Source of the DNA: an uncultured Clostridium sp.
Lineage (GTDB): Bacteria > Bacillota > Clostridia > TANB77 > CAG-508
DNA length: 64,000 nt
Assembly (NCBI GenBank): GCA_900554635.1
Contig: USHY01000001.1
Location: forward strand, 1 to 64,000
Reading direction: 5' to 3'
The notes under the pieces are model-generated. The model had not been told where the DNA came from, made no database searches, and saw only the letters and a list, made by a program, of their open reading frames with translations. Below are positions 27,671 through 38,363 of this stretch, one piece after another. The first letter of the stretch is position 1. The number at the start of each line of letters is the position of its first letter. The position numbers were made by a program, and so were the translations under genes.

Positions 27671-27694
27671 ATCTCCCCTTTTATGGGGAGATTA
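27671..27694 (-). promoter_or_regulatory. Leader hairpin covering the SH3 gene ribosome binding site
   Basis: On the minus strand AATCTCCCC pairs perfectly with GGGGAGATT around ATAAAA. The 3' arm contains the GGGGAG ribosome binding site, 7 bases before the ATG, and the 5' arm begins inside the promoter -10 element. A transcript starting just downstream would carry part of the hairpin, so start-site choice could tune translation. Confidence 0.5.
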
Positions 27695-27719
27695 TATAAT
27701 TTTCTACAAGATTTGTCAA
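27691..27719 (-). promoter_or_regulatory. Sigma-A promoter of the SH3-comEC unit
   Basis: TTGACA (27714-27719) and TATAAT (27691-27696) on the minus strand are exactly 17 bases apart, both perfect consensus. Confidence 0.8.
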
Positions 27720-27751
27720 GTATTTCTAAATTGTCAAATTTATGGAAAATT

Positions 27752-28864
27752 TTAGGTCTTTTTCTCATTTCTTTCTATATAATCATCTATCATCATTTTA
27801 ATTACTGCAATTACAGGCACTCCTAGGAACATTCCTAGTACTCCAAAGTAGGCTCCTCCTACTGTTATTGAGAAGATGATTAGAATTTTGCTTATTTCTA
27901 GGGCATCTTTTAGTATTTTTGGATTTATTATGTTGGCATCTATTTGTTGTAGTACTATTAGTACAATTGCTACCCATATTGCTTGTGTAAATCCACCTGT
28001 GAAGATTGTTATTAGACAAGCTACCATTACTGCTATTATAGCTCCAAAATATGGAATTAAGTTAAATAGTCCAATTAAGAATCCAAGTAGCAATGAGTAT
28101 TTCACTCCCATTATTGATAATGCTATTGACATTACAATTGCAACTACTATTGCATCTAACACTTGACCTGATATATATTTAAAAAATATCTCATTTCCTT
28201 TTTCAAAGTATCTATTTATTGTTGCACATTTCTTCTCACTAAATATACTACTATTTAATCTTTTTATAAATTTAATTATTTCTGTTCTCTCTAATAATAT
28301 ATATATTGAAACCACTGTTGTTACAAATATGCTAAATATACCACTTGCTATGCCTATTACCTTTTCTAGGTACATAGTTAAATTATCAAGATCTAAAATT
28401 TTAGCTATATCTATTTGTTGTAATTTTGCTATAGCATTTTGTACAATATCATTTCTAAGGAAATTGTCTTCTGGTAATTCATTTATGTATGTTATAGCAT
28501 TTTCATAATATCCTGGCAAATGTGCTGCTAAATCAATTATACTATCAGATAGCATTGGTATTAATATTTTCATTAATAATGCAACAATTAAAACAACTAA
28601 TATGTATGTTGTTGCAACTGCTAAACCTCTTGCTTTTTTCTTTAACTTTTTATTTTTACTATATATCTTTTCTATTTTCCTACTAGGAATATAAAGTAAA
28701 TATGCAAGTAAAATTGCCATTAAGAATGGTTTTATTACCTTTATTAGACCACTTACCCATTCTCCAATTCCTGTAAAATTATCTAGTACTTTATATACAA
28801 TTACTATTGTAACGCACAATGTGAACCAATAAAACCATTTTGTACCGCTTCTAAAATTTTTCAT
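27752..28864 (-). CDS. AI-2E/PerM-family membrane transporter
   Basis: This 370-residue protein has about eight membrane segments, with the family's C-terminal block LLGFLIGLFNLIPYFGAIIAVM and ILKDALEISKILIIFSITVGGAYFG. Family members include the TqsA exporter, the sporulation protein YtvI and sodium-proton antiporters, so the substrate cannot be told. The start is ATG 28864, which overlaps the exoA stop as ATGA and follows GGAGG. The frame open to 28897 is not needed. It is co-transcribed with exoA and the flippase upstream. Confidence 0.85.
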   Translation of the reverse strand: MKNFRSGTKWFYWFTLCVTIVIVYKVLDNFTGIGEWVSGLIKVIKPFLMAILLAYLLYIPSRKIEKIYSKNKKLKKKARGLAVATTYILVVLIVALLMKILIPMLSDSIIDLAAHLPGYYENAITYINELPEDNFLRNDIVQNAIAKLQQIDIAKILDLDNLTMYLEKVIGIASGIFSIFVTTVVSIYILLERTEIIKFIKRLNSSIFSEKKCATINRYFEKGNEIFFKYISGQVLDAIVVAIVMSIALSIMGVKYSLLLGFLIGLFNLIPYFGAIIAVMVACLITIFTGGFTQAIWVAIVLIVLQQIDANIINPKILKDALEISKILIIFSITVGGAYFGVLGMFLGVPVIAVIKMMIDDYIERNEKKT

Positions 28865-29622
28865 TCCAATCCTCCAATTTCCAATCCAATAGGGCAATGA
28901 TCACTGCCAAGGACTTTATCAAATATATAAGCCTCTTGAATTTGTTTCTTTATTCTATTTGATGTTAAAAAATAATCAATTCTCCAACCCACATTTTTCT
29001 CCCTTGCATGGCCCATATATGACCACCAAGTATAAGCATTTTCTTTTGCTGGATATAGGTATCTGAAAGTATCAGTAAATCCTGTTTCAAGGAGCTTTGT
29101 CATTTTTTCTCTTTCCTCATCTGTGAACCCTGCATTTTTTCTATTTGTTTTTGGATTTTTTAAATCTATTTCATTATGTGCAACATTTAAGTCTCCACAT
29201 ACTATTATTGGCTTTTTTTCATCTAAATCCTTTAAATATTTCTTAAACTCTTCTTCCCATACCATTCTGTAATCTAGTCTTGCTAGTTCACGGCCTGAAT
29301 TTGGAGTATAACAATTTATTAAGTAGAATTTTTCAAATTCCAGGGTAATTACTCTTCCTTCCCTATCATGTTCTTCTATTCCTATTCCATAAGTTACTTT
29401 TTGTGGTTTACTTTTTGAAAATATTGCTGTTCCTGAATAGCCCTTTCTTATTGCATAATTGAAATATTGATTATATTCATCTAGTTTAAGTTCTATTTGC
29501 CCTTCTTGCATTTTAGTTTCTTGAATGCAAAATACATCTGCATTAACTTGGCTAAAAAATTCTGTAAAACCTTTTTTATATACTGCTCGCAAGCCATTTA
29601 CATTCCATGATATTATTTTCAT
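28861..29622 (-). CDS. exoA: Exodeoxyribonuclease III (AP endonuclease)
   Basis: ExoA cuts abasic DNA and removes 3'-blocking groups in base excision repair. The 253-residue EEP-fold protein shows IISWNVNGLRAVYKKGF, FCIQETKMQ (metal-binding Glu), INCYTPNSGR, ICGDLNVAHNEIDLKNPK, WWSYMGHAREKNVGWRIDYFL and a final SDHCPIGLE with the catalytic Asp-His. The stop TGA overlaps the next gene's ATG, which shows that UGA terminates here. The start ATG follows the flippase stop (TAGATG). Confidence 0.96.
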   Translation of the reverse strand: MKIISWNVNGLRAVYKKGFTEFFSQVNADVFCIQETKMQEGQIELKLDEYNQYFNYAIRKGYSGTAIFSKSKPQKVTYGIGIEEHDREGRVITLEFEKFYLINCYTPNSGRELARLDYRMVWEEEFKKYLKDLDEKKPIIVCGDLNVAHNEIDLKNPKTNRKNAGFTDEEREKMTKLLETGFTDTFRYLYPAKENAYTWWSYMGHAREKNVGWRIDYFLTSNRIKKQIQEAYIFDKVLGSDHCPIGLEIGGLE

Positions 29623-31281
29623 CTAAACTTTCTCCTCTTTATATATTCCTAGTTTTGTTAATATTTTATATAATTTGGTTCCAAATGGAATCATATACAT
29701 ATCTTCTTTATTTAATGTTTTGGTTGCAATTATCATTATTGCATATGTTATTATTCCAACGAATATTGCAATAATTGTTGCTTTTGAATTGCCTATTACA
29801 TTAATTAAAGTCTTGTGTATTAAATATGCTGCAATTCCCATTGTTCCCGCTGAAAATAGTGGTTTGAATATGTGCTTTGAAAATTTAATGTCTAGTTTGA
29901 TATATTTGCTTAGATACCAACTGCAAATTATAAAGTTTATTCCCTGACATACTGTTGAGCTTATCGGTGAACCTAATATGTTTATTTTGGGATTACTTAC
30001 TAGAATTATATTTAAAATTGTTTTTACACCTGCTCCTATTGCTAATGCTATTGCTGGTATATGCGTTTTTCCTAAGCCATATAAGCCTCCATTTATTACA
30101 TAGCTTAAGGCTACAAATATCATTGATATTGATGTTATTTGAAGTATTGTTGCTCCTTCATATGAGTTTGGATATATTGTTTTTAGTATAGGTTCTGCAA
30201 GTGTCATTAAGCCTACAGCACATGGTGCTATTATTATTATACTTAAGAAAAATGAGAATGATAGCCTTTTTATTGCTGTTTCTTTATCTTTTTTTGCAAG
30301 TGATGCTGCTATTGCTGGAACAAGTGCTGTGCAAAATGCTGCATTTATTGCAAGTGGAAGTCTTATTATTGTTTCTATTTTAGATACCATTCCAGATAGT
30401 TGCATTGCCTTTGCTTCTAAGGCATCTTTTCCACCTTCCAGTGCTCCTTGAAAAGCTTTTTGAATACAATTACTTACTGTTAATGTGTCTATTGTTCCAT
30501 TTAGTTCTGCAACTAGAGACCCTATTGTCATAGGTATTGATACTGCAAAAATTATTTTTAGAATTTGCTTTGTTGTTTTTGTTTCCATTTGAACTGTTTG
30601 ATTTTTACAGTCTTCTAATATTTCTGGTTTTTGCTTTTTGTAGAATATTATTATGTATATAAATGCTATTATAATTGCAATTGTACTAGATAAATTTCCT
30701 GCTGCTGCCATTATTGCTGTGTCTTTACCTATTGTACTATATACAAATAAAATAGTTAGTACACAATTTAAAAACTGCTCTAAAGTTTGTGTAACACTAG
30801 TTGGTTTCATTGTTCCAAGTCCTGCAAAATACCCTCTTAAAACCGCACCTGCTGCAACAAACATAATTGCAGGTGCAAGCACCATAAGTGTGTACTTTAC
30901 TCCCTCAACATTAATTACATTTTTTGCAATAAAATCCGCACCAAAAAACAAACCTAAAGACATTACAATTCCTATTGTTGTAAATGTTTTTAAAGCAGTT
31001 TTGAAAATTTTATGAGCACCTTTATGGTCTCCTATTGCAACTCTTTCTGAAACTAGCTTTGAAATTACAGTTGGAATCCCAACTGATGAGAGTGTTAAAA
31101 GTAATGAATAAATCTGATAACCAGTTGAGTAATACCCATTACCTGTGTCTCCAAAACCTTCAATATTTATAATTACCAATCTATATAAAAAGCCAAGTAT
31201 CTTTATTGCAACTTGAGCCACCATTAGCATAAGTACATTCTTCATAAAAGATGTCTGCTTTTTCTTCTTAACTTCTTCCAT
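29623..31281 (-). CDS. SpoVB/MurJ-type lipid-linked sugar flippase
   Basis: The protein has 552 residues, about fourteen membrane segments, and the MATE/MVF fold. The N-terminal block (SFMKNVLMLMVAQVAIKILG, GYYSTGYQIYSLLLTLSSVG) and the middle LPLAINAAFCTALVPAI are typical of the SpoVB/YtgP group, which flips lipid-linked peptidoglycan precursor in vegetative cells or during spore cortex synthesis. Which role it has cannot be decided. The ATG at 31281 follows GAGGTAG. Genes downstream (exoA and the AI-2E-type permease) are tightly coupled. Confidence 0.82.
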   Translation of the reverse strand: MEEVKKKKQTSFMKNVLMLMVAQVAIKILGFLYRLVIINIEGFGDTGNGYYSTGYQIYSLLLTLSSVGIPTVISKLVSERVAIGDHKGAHKIFKTALKTFTTIGIVMSLGLFFGADFIAKNVINVEGVKYTLMVLAPAIMFVAAGAVLRGYFAGLGTMKPTSVTQTLEQFLNCVLTILFVYSTIGKDTAIMAAAGNLSSTIAIIIAFIYIIIFYKKQKPEILEDCKNQTVQMETKTTKQILKIIFAVSIPMTIGSLVAELNGTIDTLTVSNCIQKAFQGALEGGKDALEAKAMQLSGMVSKIETIIRLPLAINAAFCTALVPAIAASLAKKDKETAIKRLSFSFFLSIIIIAPCAVGLMTLAEPILKTIYPNSYEGATILQITSISMIFVALSYVINGGLYGLGKTHIPAIALAIGAGVKTILNIILVSNPKINILGSPISSTVCQGINFIICSWYLSKYIKLDIKFSKHIFKPLFSAGTMGIAAYLIHKTLINVIGNSKATIIAIFVGIITYAIMIIATKTLNKEDMYMIPFGTKLYKILTKLGIYKEEKV

Positions 31282-31344
31282 TAGCTACCTCGTTTTTTTC
31301 TTTTATTTATATCATAAATTGAGAGATTTTACAAGCTTTTAAAG

Positions 31345-31377
31345 CTCTGTCATTACTCTGTCATTACTCTGTCATTT
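31345..31377. repeat. Three 11-bp tandem repeats at the fic 3' end
   Basis: The unit CTCTGTCATTA occurs three times in a row (last copy ends in T). The fic stop codon lies inside it. Two further copies lie at 32514-32535, upstream of the fic promoter. Confidence 0.85.
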
Positions 31378-32359
31378 TGTATTTTTTGTTTGGTGATTTT
31401 TCATTATCATTGGTGGTCTCAATTTTTTCATTTATAAGAAATTTTCTTAATATTCTTCTAACTGTACTATCAGATAATTTGGTTTGTTCTATAATATCTT
31501 TTGCTCCAATAATAACATTTCTTTTTATACATTCCAAAACTTTAGATTCACTTTCTGAGAGCAGTAAATAAGATTTATCTTTCATTTCTTTGGAATTCAT
31601 CATTTCATCTATAGTTTCACTTATTATTTTTAACATAAATTCTATAAATTCATTTGATTTTCCAACATTATTACAATTTTGAATAGCAGTATAATATTCT
31701 TCTTGATTTTTCTTTATCATACTTTCAATAGGTAAATATGTAAATGCTTTTTCCCAATGTGATAAGATTGCTGTTTGCCATAATCTTGCTGTTCTTCCAT
31801 TTCCATCGTGGAAAGGATGTATAAAAACAAATTCGTAATGGAATATACAAGAAAGTATTAATGGATTTACAGTTTCTTTAGATTTTCTCATCCAATCAAA
31901 TAATTGATTCATTAAAGGATTTACCATATTCTCTGGTGGAGCTACAAATATTATTCTCTCGCCATCACGAACACATTCTCCATGATTTCTAAATTTACCT
32001 GCATCTTTTTCAATTAAAAAAGTTAATGTTTTGTGTATTTTCTTCAAATCTTCTACAGAATAAGGATTTATTTTATCAATTTGTTCATATGCTTCATAAG
32101 CATTTTTTACTTCTTGTATATCTTTTTGTTCTCCTATTACTGGTTTTCCATTAATAACATCTTCTACTTGAAATAGTGATAACTGGTTGTTTTCTATTGC
32201 TAAAGATGAGTGTATTGACTTAATTCTTGTTTTTCTTCTCAATTCCGGATATCTATTTAAACTTTCAAAATAATTTGCTTCTCCAACTTTTTTCATAATT
32301 TCTGAAACATAGTTTAACATTTTATCAGTAATAGTATATGGTGGATAATTGTTTTCCAT
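31364..32359 (-). CDS. Fic-family AMP-transferase-like protein
   Basis: Fic enzymes usually transfer AMP from ATP to a protein. This 331-residue protein has the full motif HPFHDGNGRTAR (about residues 184-195). In the N-terminal region it has an inhibitory helix motif, SSLAIENN (S-x-x-x-E-N form), as in class II self-inhibited Fic proteins. The C-terminal 60 residues form a winged-helix-like segment (GAKDIIEQTKLSDSTVRRILRKFL), so it may bind DNA. It has a consensus promoter of its own. Its C-terminal codons and stop lie in an 11-base repeat that also occurs upstream of the gene, which suggests a mobile cassette or a shared operator. No partner antitoxin is visible. Confidence 0.88.
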   Translation of the reverse strand: MENNYPPYTITDKMLNYVSEIMKKVGEANYFESLNRYPELRRKTRIKSIHSSLAIENNQLSLFQVEDVINGKPVIGEQKDIQEVKNAYEAYEQIDKINPYSVEDLKKIHKTLTFLIEKDAGKFRNHGECVRDGERIIFVAPPENMVNPLMNQLFDWMRKSKETVNPLILSCIFHYEFVFIHPFHDGNGRTARLWQTAILSHWEKAFTYLPIESMIKKNQEEYYTAIQNCNNVGKSNEFIEFMLKIISETIDEMMNSKEMKDKSYLLLSESESKVLECIKRNVIIGAKDIIEQTKLSDSTVRRILRKFLINEKIETTNDNEKSPNKKYKMTE

Positions 32360-32417
32360 CTTTAACCTCCAAATAATTTTAATTCCTAGTTCTCTGGTAA
32401 TTTTTCAATTTATTTAT

Positions 32418-32446
32418 ATTATATATTTTTTAAAAAATAATGTCAA
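32418..32446 (-). promoter_or_regulatory. Sigma-A promoter of fic
   Basis: TTGACA (32441-32446) and TATAAT (32418-32423) on the minus strand are 17 bases apart. The leader is about 50 bases with a GGAGG site. In the 362-base spacer 32360-32721 this promoter and the 11-base repeats are the only clear signals. Confidence 0.8.
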
Positions 32447-32513
32447 TAGTTGGTAACTGCCCAATATTGGAGTGAGTGCCATATTTTTATGTTAATTATA
32501 AGTACTATTTAAA

Positions 32514-32535
32514 CTCTGTCATTACTCTGTCATTT
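32514..32535. repeat. Two 11-bp repeats upstream of fic
   Basis: There are two tandem copies of CTCTGTCATTA/T, the same unit as at 31345-31377. Together the sets bracket the fic gene and its promoter. Confidence 0.85.
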
Positions 32536-32721
32536 TATATTATTTTCCATCTCTCCTATTTAGTGTGGTTTAATTTTATCTTAATAATCATTGCATTAAT
32601 TTACATATTTTTTCCTTGAAATTCAAACAGTTCATATTTTTGTCCTTTCTTTGGCTTTTTAGCAATTATATATGTAAAAAAAATAAAAGTCAAGAACATT
32701 TTCAAAACTTCTATTTTTTAT

Positions 32722-32797
<76 letters not shown>

Positions 32798-32808
32798 ATA
32801 TATTTAAT

Positions 32809-32883
32809 TGGTGACCCCGACGGGAATCGAACCCATGTCTCCGCCGTGAAAGGGCGATGTCTTAACCGCTTGACCACGGGGCC
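32809..32883 (-). tRNA. tRNA-Glu(TTC)
   Basis: The acceptor is GGCCCCG, the anticodon loop CTTTCAC (anticodon TTC) and the CCA end is encoded. Confidence 0.93.
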
Positions 32884-32898
32884 TTTTAAAATCTTTCT

Positions 32899-32924
32899 AG
32901 GATTTAAGTTTCAGCTTAAATCCT
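32899..32924 (-). other. Hairpin between tRNA-Lys and tRNA-Glu
   Basis: A perfect 10-base inverted repeat (AGGATTTAAG with CTTAAATCCT) lies in the 45-base spacer. It may be a processing or partial-termination signal. Confidence 0.5.
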
Positions 32925-32928
32925 AGTC

Positions 32929-33004
32929 TGGTGAGCCATCGCGGACTCGAACCGCGGACAACTTGATTAAAAGTCAAGTGCTCTACCACCTGAGCTAATA
33001 GCCC
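32929..33004 (-). tRNA. tRNA-Lys(TTT)
   Basis: The acceptor is GGGCTAT, the anticodon loop CTTTTAA (anticodon TTT) and the CCA end is encoded. It is the first gene of this tRNA cluster. Confidence 0.93.
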
Positions 33005-33054
33005 ATAATTCTTTCGAATTATAGAAGCAGTCGCTTATGAACAACTGCTTATCT

Positions 33055-33083
33055 ATAATACAACATTTTTTTACATCTGTCAA
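33055..33083 (-). promoter_or_regulatory. Promoter of the Lys-Glu-Thr tRNA cluster
   Basis: TTGACA (33078-33083) and TATTAT (33055-33060) on the minus strand are 17 bases apart and about 50 bases before tRNA-Lys. Confidence 0.7.
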
Positions 33084-33111
33084 TACTTTTTTTGAATTTT
33101 TTTAATTTTTT

Positions 33112-34716
<1,605 letters not shown>

Positions 34717-34857
34717 TTATTCCTCCTCTTTTTTCAAAACAAAAATAGACTTAAAAAATTTTCCTTTTAGGGGTTTTTTTTAAATCTATTACTTAACTAT
34801 AATAACATTTTTATTTTCATTTGGCAATAGTTTTCCTGAAATTTTTATAAAAACCTT

Positions 34858-34885
34858 AAAGGAGCCCCATAAAAGAGCTCCTTTG
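34858..34885 (-). terminator. Terminator after the HD hydrolase gene
   Basis: AAAGGAGC pairs with GCTCCTTT around a CCATAAAAG-type loop, just past the stop on the minus strand. Confidence 0.7.
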
Positions 34886-34889
34886 GAGG

Positions 34890-36017
34890 TTACAGATCAA
34901 TCACCTTTGCGTATTTTTCAAAGAATTTGTGCATTTCTAAGTTAAATGGTGTCATATCTTTTTTGTCTCTCTCGATGATTACATCAGCAAAACCTTTGTC
35001 TCTGCTTCCAGCTACTAGGTTTCTATAGCATTCACTATCTGCAGATAAATAGTCTGCCTGTTTTACTAGGTCGTGAAATGGCATGTTTTCGGCTTCTTCT
35101 AGCATTACCTTTTTTAGTTCTTTGCTAAGAAAATCTGGAATTTTAGAATATACATGCTTCTCGATTTGTTCCATCTCGTACTGCTCGGTAGCATATCTGA
35201 ATCCGGGTATAGCATCCTTAATGGTAGATGGAATATCCTTTGTCCAAACTTCTGCAATATCATGGTATATTCCCATGAAGAACATGCGACTTGCATATTT
35301 TTCATCAAAATTTGTTTGATTTAATGCCATGAAGTATGCAAATATAGCAGTGTCGAACAGATGACCTAATACAGAACATTCAATATTGTAGCTAAAGACT
35401 GCCCATCGAGTCTGATTTCTTAGTCTCGAAATGGTCTGAAAAATTTTGAAGTATTCAGACTCTGTATTCGAAAATTCACTTACGCCAGGAATGTCTTCAA
35501 AAGCATCTAAGTTACGCTCAATATCTTGCAGTTTCTTCGAAATTCCCTGTGTTTGGTGTTCAAGAAGTTCAACATAAGTTGCAATTTTGGTTGCAGCTCT
35601 GTACAGTCTTACTTCATATTCACCAATTCCTTCAGAGAGAAAAGAGGCAAAATCGTAATCGGTTTTTTCGATAATGATTTTGTTGGCAATCCTATCAAAT
35701 TCCCTTTTGTTGATTCCGCTCGTTCTGCAGATTTCATCGATTTTATGCTCAGGTGTATCAAAATATACATATACCTTAGCATATGCTCTTCCAAGAGCTA
35801 TTCGAGGAAAATCTTCATACCTGATGCTTTTTCCCTCATGCTCAGCAAATTTCGCAAGTAGATAAACAATAACACAATTCAGTGCCTGCTTAGCCAACTC
35901 GTTATACTTGCCTTGAGAAGTGATTTCTGTCCACCGACGCAGGTTATTTAGTCTAATAATGACTTCGTTTGTAGACATTCCCTGGTTCAGTGTGATGTGA
36001 TCCATAGCCATAGACAT
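34890..36017 (-). CDS. HD-domain hydrolase (YfbR-like), foreign-looking
   Basis: The protein has 375 residues. The C-terminal half carries an HD phosphohydrolase domain of the YfbR/5'-deoxynucleotidase type: a first His in SVLGHLFDTAIFA, then GIYHDIAEVWTKDIPSTIKDAI, and a later Asp in LVKQADYLSAD. The N-terminal half is of unknown type. Codon use (CGT, CTG, TCG, CGG, ATC) is richer in G and C than in neighbours, suggesting transfer. An in-frame CGG (35934-35936, in NLRRWTEI) must be read as a normal Arg triplet; a +1 shift there would soon hit a stop. With the small gene at 23373 it is one of only two exceptions to the CGG rule. The start follows AGGAGGAATATG. Confidence 0.75.
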   Translation of the reverse strand: MSMAMDHITLNQGMSTNEVIIRLNNLRRWTEITSQGKYNELAKQALNCVIVYLLAKFAEHEGKSIRYEDFPRIALGRAYAKVYVYFDTPEHKIDEICRTSGINKREFDRIANKIIIEKTDYDFASFLSEGIGEYEVRLYRAATKIATYVELLEHQTQGISKKLQDIERNLDAFEDIPGVSEFSNTESEYFKIFQTISRLRNQTRWAVFSYNIECSVLGHLFDTAIFAYFMALNQTNFDEKYASRMFFMGIYHDIAEVWTKDIPSTIKDAIPGFRYATEQYEMEQIEKHVYSKIPDFLSKELKKVMLEEAENMPFHDLVKQADYLSADSECYRNLVAGSRDKGFADVIIERDKKDMTPFNLEMHKFFEKYAKVIDL

Positions 36018-36137
36018 ATTCCTCCTTGAAAATTATTTGTCTCATGTAAAAGCCTGGTGTCGCGCAAGAAAGGCCTTATATATGAATACTTTTATATTGT
36101 ACCACAATTTTATGTTAATTTCAATTTATAAAAAAAA

Positions 36138-36163
36138 AAACGAGTCTAATCATTAGACTCAAT
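36138..36163 (-). terminator. Terminator after the DUF1858 gene
   Basis: GAGTCTAAT pairs with ATTAGACTC. On the minus strand it is followed by a run of T. Confidence 0.8.
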
Positions 36164-36166
36164 TTT

Positions 36167-36352
36167 TTAGTCTTTATTTATTTTTTCTAATAGGTCATCT
36201 ACATCTATTCCATGAACTTCGCAAGCTTCTTCTAGTGTTTCTGCTTGTGATGCTGGACAACCTAAGCAATGCATACCTGCTTGTAGCAAAATTTCTGCTT
36301 TTTCTGGTGCTATTTCTAGTAATTCACCTATTTTAGTTGTTCTTTCTATCAT
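36167..36352 (-). CDS. DUF1858 small protein
   Basis: The protein has 61 residues. The pattern TTKIGELLEIAPEKAEILLQ, GMHCLGCPASQAETLEEA is the DUF1858 family, related to the N-terminal domain of ScdA-type iron-sulfur repair proteins and hybrid-cluster partners. The conserved CxGCP pair suggests a redox or metal role, which is not proven. ATG 36352 follows AAAGGGGGAGAG. It stands alone between terminators. Confidence 0.85.
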   Translation of the reverse strand: MIERTTKIGELLEIAPEKAEILLQAGMHCLGCPASQAETLEEACEVHGIDVDDLLEKINKD

Positions 36353-36417
36353 TTTCTCTCCCCCTTTATGTTTTTTACCAATTCAGACTTATTTTAACAT
36401 AATTTTTCCAAAAAGTA

Positions 36418-36446
36418 TAGACAATTTTAAAAAATTGTAGTAAAAT
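36418..36446 (+). promoter_or_regulatory. Possible promoter of the type IV secretion-like set
   Basis: TAGACA (36418-36423) and TAAAAT (36441-36446) are 17 bases apart, upstream of the first small gene of the set. Confidence 0.45.
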
Positions 36447-36481
36447 GATTAAAATTTTAAGAAAGGTGGTGTTATTATAAA

Positions 36482-36616
36482 ATATTAATTCATTTATTTT
36501 TTGCATCTTTTATTATTAATCTTTTTATAACTTTTTATTCTGTCTATTCATTTTTTGAAATGAGTATTTTTCACGGATTACAAGGTTCTAAATTAAAATT
36601 CAAAAAATTATTGTAA
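36482..36616 (+). CDS. Small membrane protein, probable non-ATG start
   Basis: An open frame of about 44 codons begins at ATA 36482, after AAAGGTGGTG, and ends at TAA 36616. It has one hydrophobic stretch (FFASFIINLFITFYSVYSFF) followed by a basic tail KLKFKKLL. The first ATG is only at 36560, inside the frame. It precedes the VirD4-like gene by 12 bases with a fresh AAGGAGAG, as expected for a member of the same transcript. The family is not recognised, and the start is uncertain. Confidence 0.45.
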   Translation: MLIHLFFASFIINLFITFYSVYSFFEMSIFHGLQGSKLKFKKLL

Positions 36617-36628
36617 AAGGAGAGTCAT

Positions 36629-38354
36629 TTGAAAATCATGTTATTTTTATTGCAATTTGTATTTTGCATTTGTTTAACATTGTCTTTAGCTATTCCTGTT
36701 GTTATATTTTTTAAGCCAATATTAGAGGCACCATCTTTAATTATTCCATATGCAATTTATCCATTTGATATATGTAAATCTGCCCCTATAGCTTGGAAAT
36801 ACATGAAATACACATACTGCGCAACTTGCTTTTATGTTTGTTTTATAGTTTCCAAAGCAATTTTTGTAAATGTATTTAAAACTAAAATTGCTACAAGGAA
36901 AAAAAGTTCAAATCCATTTAAACAGGAAAAAGGATTTAATTTATACTTAGGGAAAACAGGAAACAAGGTACCAGTGTACTTGCCAGAAAACAGCTTATAT
37001 CAAAATATACTAATTACAGGTACTATTCGGAACTGGAAAAACAAGTTCTAGCATGTACCCATTTGTTAAACAATTTATTTCTTATTCTGGTGATTTCAAT
37101 TTTGGTATGCTTATTTTAGATGTAAAAGGGAATTTTTATAAACAGGTAAAACATTATGCTGAACTTTTTAATAGAATAGATGATTTATATGTAATTGAAC
37201 TAGGAGGTAAAATAAAATATAATCCTTTGGATAAGCAAAATTTAAAACCATCTGTTCTTGCTAATAGATTAAAAACTATTTTAACACTCTTTTCTCCAAA
37301 TAACCCTGAATCTTATTGGATTGATAAAGCTGAAGAGGTTTTAACTGAAGCAATAAAACTTTGCAGACTTTATAACAATGGATATGTAACATTTATTGAA
37401 CTTCACAAATTAGTTAACTCTCCCGATTACTATTGTGAAAAAGTTGAACACATGCGCCAATTATTTAGATCTGGAACACTATCAGCTTCACAAATATATG
37501 ACTTACATTCAGCAATCACTTTTTTTGAAAATGAATATAAAACATTAGATTCACGAGTGTTATCTATTTTAAAATCTGAAATCTCAAGAATGACAAATAT
37601 TTTTGTTTCTGATTATGATATCCAAAATACATTTTGCCCAAATAAAAATGATATTAATTTTACTGGTTTTGAAGATGTTATTAACAATGGAAAAATTGTT
37701 GTTTTAAATATGAATATTGCCATGTATAAAAATCTATCTAAACTTATTGCAGCCTATTTGAAATTGGATTTTCAAACAGAAATCTTATCTCAACTTTCAA
37801 AAGGAGATGCTAAACCGGTAGTTTTTATGTGTGATGAATTTCATGAATATGTTACAACAACAGATAGTGAATTTTTTGCACAAAGCAGAGAAGCAAAATG
37901 TATTAATATTGTTGCAACTCAAAGTTATACTTCACTGCTAAATACTCTAAAAGACCAATATAGCACAAAAGCAATTATTCAAAACCTAGTAAATAAACTA
38001 TGGTATAGAACTGATGATACTTTTACAATAGAAGATGCACAAAAACAAATTGGTAAAGAAGATAAAACAAAAATCTCTAAAAGTATATCTGAAAATGCCC
38101 AAGAAACAAATTATAATTATATAACAAATTCTTTAAATTCTCGTAATTCAGGTGTTTCAGAAAGTATTACAACACACATAAACACAGATTTTGTATATGA
38201 TACAAACTTTTTTACCAGAGAATTGGAAACTTTTTCTTGCCTTTCTTTTCTTTCCAATGGAAGCAAAATTTTGCCTCCAACAAAAATTAAAATGCAACCA
38301 TATTTTATGGATTCCAAGCCTAAAAAGAAAGGTAAAAAATTAAAAATTATATAA
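36629..38354 (+). CDS. VirD4/TraG-type coupling ATPase, needs one +1 frameshift
   Basis: Type IV coupling proteins are membrane-bound hexameric ATPases that feed DNA or protein into a secretion channel. The N-terminal 95 residues hold two or three membrane segments. Walker A becomes NILITGTIGTGKTSS only by skipping C at CGG 37028-37030 (codon 134); zero frame stops nine residues later. Walker B is VVFMCDEFHEYV (about residue 396), and the C-terminal half has the AQSREAKCINIVATQS segment typical of VirD4 motor domains. Joined length is 574 residues. The start is TTG 36629 after AAGGAGAG. The VirB2-, VirB6- and PrgI-like genes follow; no VirB4 or relaxase is present. Confidence 0.85.
37028..37030 (+). 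other. CGG +1 shift site 10 (VirD4 Walker A)
   Basis: Reading ATT-CGG-A. The +1 frame reads GGA, the second glycine of the GxxGxGKT nucleotide-binding loop. Confidence 0.9.
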
Positions 38355-38363
38355 GGGGGACCT

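Noticed and set aside
32461..32470. CCAATATTGG palindrome as an operator
   Set aside because: A single short palindrome in AT-rich spacer DNA with no second copy; not enough to call a site.
38117..38317. Minus-strand open frame inside the VirD4-like gene
   Set aside because: No ribosome binding site and fully contained in a well-supported gene.
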